From: Microbacterium faecale
GTDB taxonomy: Bacteria > Actinomycetota > Actinomycetes > Actinomycetales > Microbacteriaceae
Length of the DNA: 64,000 nt
Reading direction: 5' to 3'
NCBI RefSeq assembly: GCF_014640975.1
Contig: NZ_BMHO01000001.1
Coordinates: 1,622,166-1,686,165 of the forward strand
The notes under the pieces are model-generated. The model saw only the letters and a list, made by a program, of their open reading frames with translations. It made no database searches and was not told the origin of the DNA. Made by a program: the position numbers and the translations under genes. Shown here one piece after another: positions 9,337 to 25,303 of this stretch. Every line of letters begins with the position of its first letter. Position 1 is the stretch's first letter.

Positions 9337-10214
9337 CCTCGACATCGGTCGCCATCGGCGCGGTCGGCACCCGTCGGCGTCGCTCGTCGCGTGCCCGCAC
9401 GGGCGGAGCGAGCGGCTGGGTGTACCTGATGGCGACGATCCTCGTCGCCGTGTGCATCGGCCCTGTCCTCTACGTCATCATCGGCGGGTTCCGCACGAAC
9501 GCGCAGATCACGCTCGATCCGTCCGGGTTCCCCACCCCGTGGGTGTTCGAGAACTACGGCGGCGTGCTCGTCAGCAGCGAGTTCTGGGTTGCCATGGGCA
9601 ACTCGACGATCTCGGCGGTGGCGACCACGGTCGGAGCGGTCACGCTCGGCGTGATGGCGAGCTATGTCATCGCGCGGTACGACTTCTTCGGCAAGGGTGC
9701 GATGTACTCGCTGTTCGCCGCGGGGCTGATGTTCCCGGCGACCGTCGCGATCACGCCGCTCTACCTGCTGATCCGCAACCTCGGGCTCGTGAACAGCCTC
9801 TGGGGCATCATCCTGCCGCAGATCGCGTTCGCGCTCCCGACGACGATCATCATCCTCGTACCGTTCCTCCGTGCGATTCCGCGCGAGCTGGAGGAGGCCG
9901 CGTCGATCGATGGCACGGGACGGCTCGGGTTCTTCTGGCGGATGGTGATCCCGCTGAGCTTGCCCGGTGTCATCACCGTCGGGATCCTCGCGTTCGTCAC
10001 GACGTGGAACGGATACATTCTGCCGCTGTTCATCCTGAGTGATCCGGGGCTGTTCACACTGCCGCTCGGCGTGCAGAACTTCGCCTCGCAGTACTCGGTC
10101 GACACGGCCAGAGTGCTCGCGTACACATCGCTGTCGATGGTCCCCGCGCTGATCTTCTTCAGCCTGTTCGAGAAGCGGATCGTCGGCGGCCTCACCGGAG
10201 CAGTCAAGGGATGA
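9333..10214 (+). CDS. ABC sugar transporter permease, MalG/UgpE-type
   Basis: Partner permease, 293 residues, six predicted membrane helices and the EAA loop EAASIDGTGRLGFFWRM followed by VIPLSLPG. Overlaps both its upstream neighbour and the downstream GH3 gene by four bases (ATGA at each junction), so the whole block is translationally coupled. No ATPase gene follows; a multipurpose MsiK-type ATPase elsewhere is likely (inference from actinobacterial CUT1 systems). Confidence 0.95.
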   Translation: MTSTSVAIGAVGTRRRRSSRARTGGASGWVYLMATILVAVCIGPVLYVIIGGFRTNAQITLDPSGFPTPWVFENYGGVLVSSEFWVAMGNSTISAVATTVGAVTLGVMASYVIARYDFFGKGAMYSLFAAGLMFPATVAITPLYLLIRNLGLVNSLWGIILPQIAFALPTTIIILVPFLRAIPRELEEAASIDGTGRLGFFWRMVIPLSLPGVITVGILAFVTTWNGYILPLFILSDPGLFTLPLGVQNFASQYSVDTARVLAYTSLSMVPALIFFSLFEKRIVGGLTGAVKG

Positions 10215-12616
10215 CCAGCTCATCGTCGATGGAAGGAACGCCCCAGGTGACCATGCAGCAGGACGCGATCGCCGCGATGCCCGAGGTGTCAGAACGCGTC
10301 CGCGCGCTTCTTGCCTCGATGAGGCTCGAGGAGAAGGCCGCGCAGATCGTCGGATACTGGCTCGACCAGGGCGGCGAGGTCGTTGCCCCGATGGCCGACG
10401 AGATGACGACGAGCGACGGTTCCCGCACGCTCGCGGACATCACGCGGCACGGGATCGGACACTACACGCGCGTGTACGGGACGCGTCCGGTGGATCCGGC
10501 CCAGCGCGCCGCCTGGCTCCGTGACGAGCAGCGCCGACTGGTGCGCGAGACGCGACTCGGGATCCCGGCTCTCGTGCACGAGGAGTGTCTGACGGGGCTC
10601 GCGGCATGGAAGGCCGCGACGTTCCCGACTCCGCTCGCCTGGGGCGCGTCCTTCGACCCCGATCTCGTGGCCGAGATGGCCTCGGCGATCGGGGAATCGA
10701 TGGCGCAGCTCGGCGTCCACCAGGGCCTCGCCCCGGTGCTCGACGTCGTGCGCGATCCGCGCTGGGGGCGCGTCGACGAGTGCATCTCCGAGGATCCGTA
10801 CCTCGTCGGCACCGTCGGTACCGCGTTCGTCCGCGGACTGCAGCAGGCCGGCATCCACGCGACACTGAAGCACTTCTTGTCGTATTCCGGGTCGCAGGCG
10901 GGGCGCAACCACGCGCCCGTGCACGCCGGGCCGCGCGAGCTCGCGGACGTCTACCTGCCACCGTTCGAGATGGCGATCCGCGACGGCGGAGCGAAGAGCG
11001 TCATGAACAGCTACACCGAGATCGACGGCGTGCCGGTCGCCTCACAGCCGCAGCTGCTCACGCGCCTACTGCGCGAGGAACTCGGATTCACGGGCACGGT
11101 CGTCGCCGACTACTTCTCGGTGGCGTTCCTCGAGATCATGCATGGTCTCGCGGCCGACCGCGGAGAAGCGGCGCAGTGGGCGCTGGAGGCCGGCATCGAC
11201 GTCGAGCTTCCCTCGGGAGACGCGTATCTCGAGCCCCTCATCGAGCGGGTCCGCTCGGGTCACATCGACGAGCGGTTCATCGATCGCGCCGTGCTGCGCG
11301 TGCTCGCCGAGAAGGAGGAGCTCGGGCTGCTCGAGCCGAACGCCTTCGACGACGACGCTCCGTCAGTGATTGATCTCGACACGCCGCGCCACCGCGACAT
11401 CGCGCGGCGCCTGGCGGCTGAATCGGTCGTGCTGCTCTCGAACGACGGCGCGCTCCCGGTGACGGCGGATGCGCGGCGAATCGCCGTCATCGGCCCCAAC
11501 GCCGACCGGCCCGAGGCGCTGCAGGGATGCTACTCGTTCGCCAACCACGTGCTCGCGCACCACCCTGGGCACGACATCGGGCTCGAGATCCCGACCGTGG
11601 CCGAGGCGCTGCGCTCCGAGTTCCCGGACGCCGAGCTGACTGTCACCCGCGGCTGCGAGGTCGAGGGGTTCGACACTGCCGGAATCGACGACGCCGTCGC
11701 GCAGGCGGCCGACGCCGACGTCGCGATCATCGTGGTCGGCGACCAGGCCGGCCTCTTCGGCCGGGGATCCGTCGGCGAGGGCAACGACACCGAATCGCTC
11801 GAGCTTCCCGGGGTGCAGCGCGAGCTCGTCTCGCGCGTCGCCGCCACGGGCACGCCCGTCGTGATGGTGATGCTCACCGGACGCCCCTACGCAATCGGCT
11901 GGGCGCTCGACGGCGCGGAGCCGCGTCCGCGCGCCGTGCTGCAGGCGTTCTTCCCGGGCGAGGAGGGCGGTCCCGCGATCGCCCAGATCCTCTCGGGCAC
12001 GGTCTCGCCCTCGGGTCGTCTGCCGGTGAGCCTGCCGCGCGCGGCCGGCGCGCAGCCGTTCACGTACCTGCACCCGCCGCTCGGCGGTGCCTCGAGCGTG
12101 ACCTCGACGGATCCGACGCCCGTGCGCCCGTTCGGGTTCGGACTCGGGTACGCGACGTTCGCGTACGACGACTTCGCGTGTGCGACCGCGGCGGAGACCA
12201 GCGGCGCGTTCACTGCGGCCGTGACCGTGACGAACACCTCCGACGTGGCGGGCACTGACGTCGTGCAGCTCTACGGCCGGGACGTGGTGGCCAGCGTCAC
12301 GCGCCCCGTCGTGCAGCTGATCGCCTACGCCCGCGTGGAGCTCGCGCCGGGGCAGAGCGCGCGTGTCGAGTTCGACGTGCCCGCCACGCGCTTCGCGTTC
12401 TCGGACCGGCGGATGGTGCGAGTCGTCGAGCCGGGCGCGGTCGACGTGTGGGTGGGGGCGCATGCCGCAGCTGGTGGCCCCGCCGCGGCCGACGCCGCAC
12501 AGGCCGCCCCCGTCGTTCCCGGCGCGGCGACGGCGCGGACGCGCGTCGAGCTCACGGGACCCGTGCACGAGGTCACGCCTGCCGACCCGCGGATCGTGGG
12601 TGTGCGCATCGCCTGA
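10211..12616 (+). CDS. GH3 beta-glycosidase (beta-xylosidase/beta-glucosidase)
   Basis: Family GH3 retaining exo-beta-glycosidase, 801 residues and without a signal peptide, so it cleaves imported oligosaccharides in the cytoplasm. Domain order: (beta/alpha)8 barrel with GLAPVLDVVRDPRWGR and KHFLSYSGSQAGRNHAP; nucleophile Asp300 in TVVADYFSV; alpha/beta sandwich with the probable acid/base glutamate in VGEGNDTESLELPG; C-terminal fibronectin-III-like domain (VTVTNTSDVAGTDVVQLY). The motif YSFANHVLAHHPGHDIG is of the type seen in bacterial xylosidase-like GH3 members, so beta-xylosidase is slightly favoured. ATG overlaps the permease stop; an internal ATG at 10253 is an alternative. Confidence 0.9.
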   Translation: MTSSSSMEGTPQVTMQQDAIAAMPEVSERVRALLASMRLEEKAAQIVGYWLDQGGEVVAPMADEMTTSDGSRTLADITRHGIGHYTRVYGTRPVDPAQRAAWLRDEQRRLVRETRLGIPALVHEECLTGLAAWKAATFPTPLAWGASFDPDLVAEMASAIGESMAQLGVHQGLAPVLDVVRDPRWGRVDECISEDPYLVGTVGTAFVRGLQQAGIHATLKHFLSYSGSQAGRNHAPVHAGPRELADVYLPPFEMAIRDGGAKSVMNSYTEIDGVPVASQPQLLTRLLREELGFTGTVVADYFSVAFLEIMHGLAADRGEAAQWALEAGIDVELPSGDAYLEPLIERVRSGHIDERFIDRAVLRVLAEKEELGLLEPNAFDDDAPSVIDLDTPRHRDIARRLAAESVVLLSNDGALPVTADARRIAVIGPNADRPEALQGCYSFANHVLAHHPGHDIGLEIPTVAEALRSEFPDAELTVTRGCEVEGFDTAGIDDAVAQAADADVAIIVVGDQAGLFGRGSVGEGNDTESLELPGVQRELVSRVAATGTPVVMVMLTGRPYAIGWALDGAEPRPRAVLQAFFPGEEGGPAIAQILSGTVSPSGRLPVSLPRAAGAQPFTYLHPPLGGASSVTSTDPTPVRPFGFGLGYATFAYDDFACATAAETSGAFTAAVTVTNTSDVAGTDVVQLYGRDVVASVTRPVVQLIAYARVELAPGQSARVEFDVPATRFAFSDRRMVRVVEPGAVDVWVGAHAAAGGPAAADAAQAAPVVPGAATARTRVELTGPVHEVTPADPRIVGVRIA

Positions 12617-12674
12617 GGTGCGCGGCCCGGCAGCTCCCGGCCGATAGGATTTTGGCCATAACGTCAGGAGCAAC

Positions 12675-13826
12675 ATGGGCAGCGGATCGAACGTCGAGGG
12701 CGTCAGGCGACAGAACCTCGGCACGATCCTGCAGCTCGTGCATCACGCCGGGCCGCTCTCGCGCGCGGCGCTCACGCAGCGCACGGGCCTGAACCGCTCG
12801 ACGGTGGGTGGCCTCGTCGTCGCGCTCGCAGAGCACGGGCTTGTCCACGAACGCGAGCCGGACCCGACGCGCCGCGTCGGCCGTCCATCGCCGACCGTCG
12901 TGCCATCGCGCGATGTCGTCGCGATCGCGGTGAATCCCGAGGTCGACGCGCTCGAGATCGGAGCGGTCGAGCTCGGAGGCTCCGTGCGCGTGCGCACGCG
13001 ACAGGAGATCGGGCACCTGCTTTCGCCCGACGAGACGGCCGAGCGCGTGGCCGCCGTCGTCGCGGGCTGGACCGCGGACGCGCTCGCCGAATGTCGCATC
13101 GCGGGCGTCGGTGTCGCCGTGCCCGGCCTCGTGCGCGACGCCGACGGGATCGTCCGCAATGCACCGCACCTGAAGTGGCAGGATGTCGACCTCGCGTCGC
13201 CGATCGCGCAGCGGACGGGCCTGCACACCTCTATCGGCAACGACGCCTCCCTCGGCGCGCTCGCCGAATGGCTGTTCGGTGCGGCACACGGCCACTCCGA
13301 TATCGTGTACCTCAACGGGGGTGCCAGTGGCATCGGCGGCGGCGTGATCCTCGGCGGTCACAGCATCGGCGGCGCCGGCGGCTACGCCGGGGAATGGGGA
13401 CAGAACAGCCCGAGCATCTCCGACGCGGTCGATCGTCGCGTTCCCGGCGGCGTGCTCGAGGACGAGGTCAATCGCGCGCGACTGTTCGCGGCGCTGGGCG
13501 TCAGCGACGACGATCGGCTCGCAGACGCGCTCGCGTCGACCGCGACCGCCGAGGTCGGCCGTCAGCGGCGGATCCTCGCGGCCTCACTGGCCAACGCGGC
13601 CAACACGCTCAACCCGTCGATGATCGTGCTGGGCGGCTTCCTCGCGGCGCTGCGCGCGACGGATCCGGAGTCGTTCGACGCGCAGGTGCGCTCGCAGATG
13701 CTCGCCGCCCCGGCCGAACAGCTCGCCATCCGGTCCGCCGCGCTTGCCGACGCGCGCCTGCTGATCGGCGCGGCCGAGCGCGTGTTCGAGCGCGTGGTCG
13801 CGGATCCGCTGCTCGCCGCTCGCTGA
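12675..13826 (+). CDS. ROK-family transcriptional regulator with atypical zinc site
   Basis: 383 residues: N-terminal winged helix (RRQNLGTILQLVHHAGPLSRAALTQRTGLNRSTVGGLV) and a C-terminal ROK sugar-kinase-like domain (GVAVPGLV, SIGNDASLGALAEW, GIGGGVILGG). The usual ROK zinc motif (GH followed by CxCGxxGC) is missing: here GEWGQNSPSISDAVDRR leads straight to LEDEV, with Gln in place of His and no cysteines. A TAGGAT -10 lies at 12645-12650 and AGGAG at 12666-12670, so it has its own promoter after the GH3 gene. It probably senses a sugar from this locus and co-regulates it. Confidence 0.9.
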   Translation: MGSGSNVEGVRRQNLGTILQLVHHAGPLSRAALTQRTGLNRSTVGGLVVALAEHGLVHEREPDPTRRVGRPSPTVVPSRDVVAIAVNPEVDALEIGAVELGGSVRVRTRQEIGHLLSPDETAERVAAVVAGWTADALAECRIAGVGVAVPGLVRDADGIVRNAPHLKWQDVDLASPIAQRTGLHTSIGNDASLGALAEWLFGAAHGHSDIVYLNGGASGIGGGVILGGHSIGGAGGYAGEWGQNSPSISDAVDRRVPGGVLEDEVNRARLFAALGVSDDDRLADALASTATAEVGRQRRILAASLANAANTLNPSMIVLGGFLAALRATDPESFDAQVRSQMLAAPAEQLAIRSAALADARLLIGAAERVFERVVADPLLAAR

Positions 13827-13860
13827 CGGCGGGCCTCAACGGAAGCGCATGCCGGGGCCG

Positions 13861-14841
13861 CTACTCCCGGAGGCGCACGAGGCGCTCGTGGCCCTCTTCG
13901 CGCACCTCGGTGAGGGTGTCGCGCGAGGTCAGGAAGTCGTTGAACGACCGGTAGCCGAGCGCCTTCTCGCTGAAGGACGGGTCCATGCGGCGGATGTGCT
14001 GCTTGACCGCCGAAGCGTAGAGGAATCCCTGGTCGTCAGCCTTGTTCTGTCCGACGCGGAGCGCCCGTTCGAGGAGGCTCGTCGCGACGGCATGGAGATC
14101 CTCGGGAGGCGTCTCGTCGAAGGTCGTGACAGCGACGTCCGGTTCGGCGGCCTCCTCCGGTGATTCGACGGGAGCGGCGGTCCGGCGTCGCCTCGTCGGC
14201 TTCTGCTCGGCGGTCTCGGTCGCCTCGCGCGGTGCGCGCTTCTTCGACTCGGAGCTCTGCCGCTTCTCCAGGGCCGGGACGCCCGGCAGCGTGTCGTAGG
14301 GCTCGAACTCGTCGCAGGCGGCGGCCAACGATTTCGCGGTCGATCCCGCGACTCCGACGCCGATGACGTACCGACCGAGTCGCCGGCACCGCTGCGCAAG
14401 CGGCACGTAGTCGCTGTCACCGCCGACGATCGCCACGTGCGTGAGGTCGGGGAGGCGGAACATGTCCTCGACGGTGTCGACCGCGAGGCGGATGTCGGCG
14501 CCGTTCTTCGCATACGCCGCGGCGGGGAAGAGCTGGACGAGATCCACGGCTCGCGCCACGAGCTGTCGACGGTAGATAGCGTTCACGGGCGACGACCAGT
14601 CCGCGTACGCGCGCGTGAGGACGAGGGTGCCGTAGCTCGAGGCGAAGTCGATGATCGCGCCGACGTCGATCGTGGCCGCCGCGAGGCGCTCCGCGATCTC
14701 GGGCTCGGTCGGATCCTCGGCGATGCGCTGCCGGTCGCGAGAATATGCGTTGCGGCCGTGCACGCGGTCATACCAGCTCATGACGATGTTGTCGAAGTCG
14801 AGGTAGACGGCGACACGGCCGTCGTCATGAGGAGAGGTCAT
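13861..14841 (-). CDS. NYN-domain putative RNase with C-terminal OST-HTH/LOTUS domain
   Basis: 326 residues in two modules. Residues about 8-180 are a NYN (PIN-like) nuclease fold with the acidic metal ligands expected of it: YLDFDNI (Asp15, Asp17), KNGADIRLAVD (Asp116, Asp122) and VGGDSDYVPL (Asp142, Asp144). A low-complexity charged linker (about 190-245) joins it to an OST-HTH/LOTUS fold at about 247-326 (LYASAVKQHIRRMDPSFSE, GYRSFNDFL). By family it is a likely metal-dependent RNase guided by an RNA-binding tail. Leaderless start: TAGGCT at 14848-14853, 6 nt before ATG. It is convergent with the ROK gene, 34 nt apart. Confidence 0.88.
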   Translation of the reverse strand: MTSPHDDGRVAVYLDFDNIVMSWYDRVHGRNAYSRDRQRIAEDPTEPEIAERLAAATIDVGAIIDFASSYGTLVLTRAYADWSSPVNAIYRRQLVARAVDLVQLFPAAAYAKNGADIRLAVDTVEDMFRLPDLTHVAIVGGDSDYVPLAQRCRRLGRYVIGVGVAGSTAKSLAAACDEFEPYDTLPGVPALEKRQSSESKKRAPREATETAEQKPTRRRRTAAPVESPEEAAEPDVAVTTFDETPPEDLHAVATSLLERALRVGQNKADDQGFLYASAVKQHIRRMDPSFSEKALGYRSFNDFLTSRDTLTEVREEGHERLVRLRE

Positions 14842-14864
14842 ATCGAGAGCCTACGCGTCTGGCG

Positions 14865-15845
14865 TCACGCGTCCCCTGGGTAGGCGAGCCCGATCTGGCG
14901 GCGGATCTCGTCGAGCGTGGCCATGATCTCGACGCTCTCGTCGACCGGCAGTTCCTCGGGAGCGCCCGTGCCCTCCGCGATGACGCGCTCGGCGGCGAGC
15001 GCCTGCAACTGCATCCCCCGACCCTCGATCTCGGTGTGGAACCGCTCGAGTTCGGTGCCGTCCGTCGCGGTGACCCGGAACGTCGTCGGCGCGAGCCAGA
15101 AGTTGTCGATGTCGATCCGTGCCGCGGTGCCGAGGATGTGGCCCGAGTTCAGTCCCATGCCGCGCGAGCTCGAGATGCTCGTCGAGATGAGGCCGCCCGC
15201 GTGCGTCATGACGGCGACGACGTCGGTGTCGGCACCGGTCTCGCCGAGCCGTGCGGTCGCGGAGATCGCCTCCGGCCGCCCACAGATGTCCCACGCGAAC
15301 GAGACCGGATACACGCCGAGGTCGAGGAGCGCGCCCCCGCCGAGCGCGAGGTCGTTGAGGCGGTGCGTCGGGTCTGTCGGCGCCGACTGCGCGTGCGTGG
15401 CCGTGACCATGCGCAGCTCGCCGAGCGTGCCCTCGCGGAGAATCTCGCGGATCCGCACCATGTGGGGCAGATACCGCGTCCACATGGCCTCCATGACGAG
15501 GAGACCGCGAGCCGCCGCCAGGTCGCGCACGGCTTGCGCCTCGGGCGCATTCAGCGTGAACGGCTTCTCGACGAGAACGTGCTTACCAGCCTCGAGCGCG
15601 AGCGTCGCGGCCGCGGCATGCTGCGGGTGCGGCGTCGCGACGTACACGATGTCGACCGATGGATCCGCGACGAGAGCCTCGTAGGAGCCGTGCGCGTTCG
15701 GAATGCCGTACGGTCGCGCGAACCGCTCCGCAGACTCCTGTGTGCGCGAGCCGACGGCGGCCACCGTCAGCCCCGCCACCAGCAGATCCTTCGTGAATGC
15801 GTGTGCGATCCCGCCTGTCGCGAGGATTCCCCAACCGAGTGCCAT
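14865..15845 (-). CDS. Gfo/Idh/MocA family oxidoreductase (dihydrodiol-dehydrogenase-like)
   Basis: 326-residue NAD(P)-dependent dehydrogenase. N-terminal Rossmann segment GWGILATGGIAHAFTKDL, conserved lysine in VEKPFTLN, and the MEAMWTRYLP motif typical of the dihydrodiol dehydrogenase/YvaA-like branch; the C-terminal domain has GGGALLDLGVYPVSFA. A TATGCT -10 sits at 15852-15857, 6 nt before the ATG, with no Shine-Dalgarno, so a leaderless transcript is likely. It lies downstream of icd on the same strand but is separated by a strong hairpin terminator, so it is probably expressed independently. Substrate unknown. Confidence 0.88.
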   Translation of the reverse strand: MALGWGILATGGIAHAFTKDLLVAGLTVAAVGSRTQESAERFARPYGIPNAHGSYEALVADPSVDIVYVATPHPQHAAAATLALEAGKHVLVEKPFTLNAPEAQAVRDLAAARGLLVMEAMWTRYLPHMVRIREILREGTLGELRMVTATHAQSAPTDPTHRLNDLALGGGALLDLGVYPVSFAWDICGRPEAISATARLGETGADTDVVAVMTHAGGLISTSISSSRGMGLNSGHILGTAARIDIDNFWLAPTTFRVTATDGTELERFHTEIEGRGMQLQALAAERVIAEGTGAPEELPVDESVEIMATLDEIRRQIGLAYPGDA

Positions 15846-15893
15846 TCCCCGAGCATATCGGTCGCGCGCACTCCACCCGGCGCGCCGAATACG

Positions 15894-15936
15894 CGGCAGG
15901 GCGGGCCGGATCCCTGGGAACCGACCCGCCCTGCCG
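15894..15936 (-). terminator. hairpin terminator after icd
   Basis: A perfect 12-bp inverted repeat, CGGCAGGGCGGG (15894-15905) with CCCGCCCTGCCG (15925-15936), separated by a 19-nt loop. It begins 6 bases beyond the icd stop on the minus strand. No long U-tract follows, which is common in GC-rich actinobacteria. Confidence 0.72.
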
Positions 15937-15941
15937 TGCGG

Positions 15942-18236
<2,295 letters not shown>

Positions 18237-20255
18237 TCAGGGGGCGTCGACGGCCGACAGGATCCGCCTGGTCAGCGGTGCGCTCATCGTCTGCGCCCAC
18301 GACTGCGTGAGGTGGCCGTGGGCATCGCGGTAGACGATCACGCCGCCGACGATGCCGTCGCAGAATCCGTCCACGCAGTACAGATCGGTCATGTCGACGA
18401 CCGGGACGCCCTTCTCGCGCGCGACGTCGGCGAGCACGTGGGGCGAGGCGAGCGCGACGTCGGCGCTCGTGCCGCAGCCGCTGTCGGCGCCCGCGCCGAG
18501 GCGCGTCGTGCACGCGATCGACTCCTCGTCCGGCATCGGGTTGTCCTCGATCACGACGACCCGGGTGCCGGCCGCCGCGATCTCCGTCAGGATCGCCGCG
18601 TGGCTGTCCGCGGGAGTCGCGAAACGCCGCGTCGAGGTCGCGAGGACGATGTCGTAATCGCCGGAGACGAGCTGAGCGTTGATGTCGGGACGCGCGACGT
18701 CGCAGTCGCTCGTCTGCTCCGGCGGAGCCATGAGCGCGCAGCCCCGCCCGACGTACGTGTCGAGCCTCCAGCCGAGCGAGGCGAGCTGCGGTTCGAGCGC
18801 GGGCAGCAGCGCGGCCGCGTGGCTGTCGCCCACGAGCGCGACCCGCGTCGCGTCGTCCGCCTCGGGTCCGTGCGAGCACGACAGCAGCGACGCGTTCTCG
18901 CCCATGTAGCAGGCGTACGCGTCGCCCGTGTCGGCCTCGAGCGCGTCGGGAGCCGGGATCAGGCCGTCGAATGTCTCCTCCGCGCACGCGTCGCGGTGAA
19001 CGGCGGATCCGGCGCCCGTGCAGTCGACCTCGCCCGCGGATTCGCCGTCGGGCGACACGGTCTCGATCGCGTCGATTCTTCCGCTGTCCGCCTGCAGCGG
19101 CATCACGATGGCGGACGCGGCCGTGCCGGCGATGGCGACGATCGCGAGCGACGCGGCTGTCGGGATCCATGCGCGCGTGAGGCCGCGGATCCGGCCGCCT
19201 CGCCACGCGAACCACCTCGCGCGCCGGGCGGGATTCTCGACCAGGTGATACGACAGCGCCGACAGGATGAGCGTGAGGGCGAGGGCGAGGAGGACGTACG
19301 CGACGGTCCCTGTCGGAATGATCGCGACCAGCAGCATCGCGACGGGGAAGTGCCAGAGATAGAGGCTGTAGGAGATGTCGCCGAGGTAGGTCGCGACGCG
19401 GTTCGTGAGGATCCGCGGGGGGCGGACGGTCTCGTCGGTGCCGGCGATGATGACGAGCGCGGATCCGACGACGGGCAGCAGCCCGAGCGGTGCCGGCCAT
19501 CCCACGGACGTCGGGGTGATGACGACGAGCGACGCGGCGATGCTCGCGATCCCTGTCCATGCGAGCACATGCCGCCACGCGTGTGACAAGCGCAGGTGCG
19601 GGAGGAACGCGAGGATCGCACCGATGCCGAGCTCCCAGGCGCGCGAGAACGTCGAGAAGTAGGCGAACGCGGGGTTCGCGATCGTCTCGTACAGCGCCCA
19701 GGCGAAGGAGGCGGTGGTGAGCGCGACGATCGCGATGCGCGTGCGGCGCATTCGCCGCGTCGCGGCGAGCGAGACGATCGCGAGCATGACCCACGGCCAC
19801 ACGAGATAGAACTGCTCCTCGACGCCGAGCGACCAGTAATGCTGCAGCGGTGACGGCGGGGTCCCCTGCGCGAAGTAATCGATGCCGTCGAACGCGAAGC
19901 GCCAATTGCCTGCGAACAGCGCACTGAAGATGCCGTCGACGGCGATGTCGCGGCTCCGCTCGCCGAGCAGCACGAACGATCCGGCTACCGTGGCGGCGAT
20001 CACGACGAGGGCGGCGGGGAGGATGCGCTTCGCGCGCCGTTCGTAGAAGCGACGGAACGAGATCGTGCCGGTGCGGTCGATCTCGCGCAGCAGCAACCCC
20101 GTGATGAGGAAGCCCGAGATGACGAAGAACACGTCGACGCCGACGAAGCCGCCCGCGGGCGCGCCCGTCATGTGCGCGGCGATGACGGCGAGCACCGCGA
20201 GGGCGCGGAGACCCTGGATGTCGCGGCGCTGGCGCGTGGGTGCGTGGGGCTGCAT
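18237..20255 (-). CDS. OafA/YrhL-type acyltransferase with C-terminal SGNH domain
   Basis: Membrane O-acyltransferase, 672 residues. Residues about 1-370 form the acyltransferase-3 domain with some ten membrane helices (RDIQGLRALAVLAVIAAHMTG, GGFVGVDVFFVISGFLIT, RRAKRILP, HYWSLGVEEQFYLVWP); the C-terminal periplasmic part is an SGNH esterase-like domain with LVGDSHAAALLPAL. Such proteins acetylate cell-surface polysaccharide or glycolipid. I take the ATG at 20255 because TAGACT (20263-20268) sits 7 nt before it, implying a leaderless mRNA; the frame is open further upstream but that extension is Arg-rich and unlike the family. Confidence 0.88.
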   Translation of the reverse strand: MQPHAPTRQRRDIQGLRALAVLAVIAAHMTGAPAGGFVGVDVFFVISGFLITGLLLREIDRTGTISFRRFYERRAKRILPAALVVIAATVAGSFVLLGERSRDIAVDGIFSALFAGNWRFAFDGIDYFAQGTPPSPLQHYWSLGVEEQFYLVWPWVMLAIVSLAATRRMRRTRIAIVALTTASFAWALYETIANPAFAYFSTFSRAWELGIGAILAFLPHLRLSHAWRHVLAWTGIASIAASLVVITPTSVGWPAPLGLLPVVGSALVIIAGTDETVRPPRILTNRVATYLGDISYSLYLWHFPVAMLLVAIIPTGTVAYVLLALALTLILSALSYHLVENPARRARWFAWRGGRIRGLTRAWIPTAASLAIVAIAGTAASAIVMPLQADSGRIDAIETVSPDGESAGEVDCTGAGSAVHRDACAEETFDGLIPAPDALEADTGDAYACYMGENASLLSCSHGPEADDATRVALVGDSHAAALLPALEPQLASLGWRLDTYVGRGCALMAPPEQTSDCDVARPDINAQLVSGDYDIVLATSTRRFATPADSHAAILTEIAAAGTRVVVIEDNPMPDEESIACTTRLGAGADSGCGTSADVALASPHVLADVAREKGVPVVDMTDLYCVDGFCDGIVGGVIVYRDAHGHLTQSWAQTMSAPLTRRILSAVDAP

Positions 20256-20369
20256 CCCGATGAGTCTAGATTCCGCGGGCTCGACGTTCGGCGCCACGGC
20301 CCCGCGTTCGCGAGTGCGGCCGCGCCGATTTCGGCGCTCGCGGGGGCGTGAGAGCACTCGTGGGCGTCA

Positions 20370-25290
<4,921 letters not shown>

Positions 25291-25303
25291 GCGGGCGGGC
25301 GCG

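Noticed and set aside
20256..20357. Longer N-terminus for the acyltransferase gene (about 34 extra residues)
   Set aside because: The extension is Arg/Pro-rich, unlike the family start, and a TAGACT -10 lies inside it 7 nt before the chosen ATG.
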